This document shows, piece by piece, positions 32,569 through 32,631 of a DNA stretch of 32,631 bases (positions are counted from its first letter, which is position 1; each line of letters starts with the position of its first letter). A model generated the notes under the pieces. That model was not told the origin of the DNA. It saw only the letters and a program-made list of their open reading frames with translations, and did no database searches. This DNA comes from Ferdinandcohnia sp036965165 (GTDB lineage: Bacteria > Bacillota > Bacilli > Bacillales > Bacillaceae_L): assembly GCF_036965165.1 (NCBI RefSeq), contig NZ_JBALOX010000031.1:1-32631 (forward strand), written 5' to 3'. Both the position numbers and the translations under genes were made by a program.

Positions 32569-32631
32569 TCAAATGCGCCTTGGCGTATTTGCCACCCGAT
32601 TTTTAGGGCCACAGGAAGTGGGTCATAAAGA
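32569..32631 (+). repeat. Modular palindromic repeat, copy 3 (5' module plus start of a cassette; cut by window end)
   Basis: TCAAATGCGCCTTGGCGTAT, then CCCGATTTTT, nearly identical to the 5' module of copy 2. A hairpin CCAC-AGGAA-GTGG (32609-32621) and GGTCATAAAGA follow, which match the first half of the cassettes at 97-221. The sequence ends inside the cassette. Confidence 0.7.

Overview
The window is AT-rich Firmicutes DNA, most likely a soil-type Bacillaceae (Bacillus or Neobacillus). The evidence is strong Shine-Dalgarno sites of the AGGAGG type, frequent TTG and GTG starts, YppG- and YesL-type genes, cre boxes, an IlvK-like aminotransferase, a YlmA-like ATPase and Bacillus-type dispersed palindromic repeats. 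There are no rRNA or tRNA genes and no CRISPR array.

Layout. 1-417: no gene; a modular palindromic repeat and an inverted repeat in front of an MFS transporter (418-1593). 1710-3405: MarR regulator plus MFS exporter operon with a triple half-site operator. 3516-5965: ABC-2 exporter operon (ATPase, permease, TetR) with a readable promoter and operator, next to a lone holin-like gene (6144-6407). 6492-11309: small and housekeeping-type genes: methyltransferase, YppG-like protein, an Sm-like/glycine-rich small protein, GNAT, a secreted protein with a start-codon hairpin, a TPR-like protein, a luciferase-like oxidoreductase and a small membrane protein. 11333-11644: an exact 52-bp tandem array of six inverted-repeat units between convergent genes.

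11695-25681 is the core of the window: a polysaccharide-utilisation locus. A secreted protein (signal peptide, two F5/8C carbohydrate-binding domains, Ig-like domain, right-handed beta-helix) is the likely depolymerase. A CUT1 ABC importer (lipoprotein plus two permeases, no ATPase in the window) would take up the products. Inside the cell a GH88 unsaturated glucuronyl hydrolase and a GH2 beta-glucuronidase would remove uronic acids. Control is by a YesM/YesN-type two-component system with a YesL-like membrane protein. Three promoters (permeases, yesL-like, GH88) share one architecture: a good -10, no -35, and an ATTTTTACTT-type site beginning exactly 29 nt upstream of the -10. Two cre boxes overlap -10 elements, which implies glucose repression. 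The arrangement resembles B. subtilis yesLMN-OPQ, but the regulator gene is inverted and the enzymes point to a glucuronate-containing polymer rather than rhamnogalacturonan.

25868-32631: IlvK-type branched-chain aminotransferase with a CodY-like promoter box and a repeat-containing leader, a Gfo/Idh/MocA oxidoreductase, a methyl-accepting chemotaxis protein, a YlmA-like ATPase, and a tyrosine phenol-lyase that keeps the residues diagnostic of that enzyme. Two more copies of the modular repeat flank ilvE and the tyrosine phenol-lyase gene.
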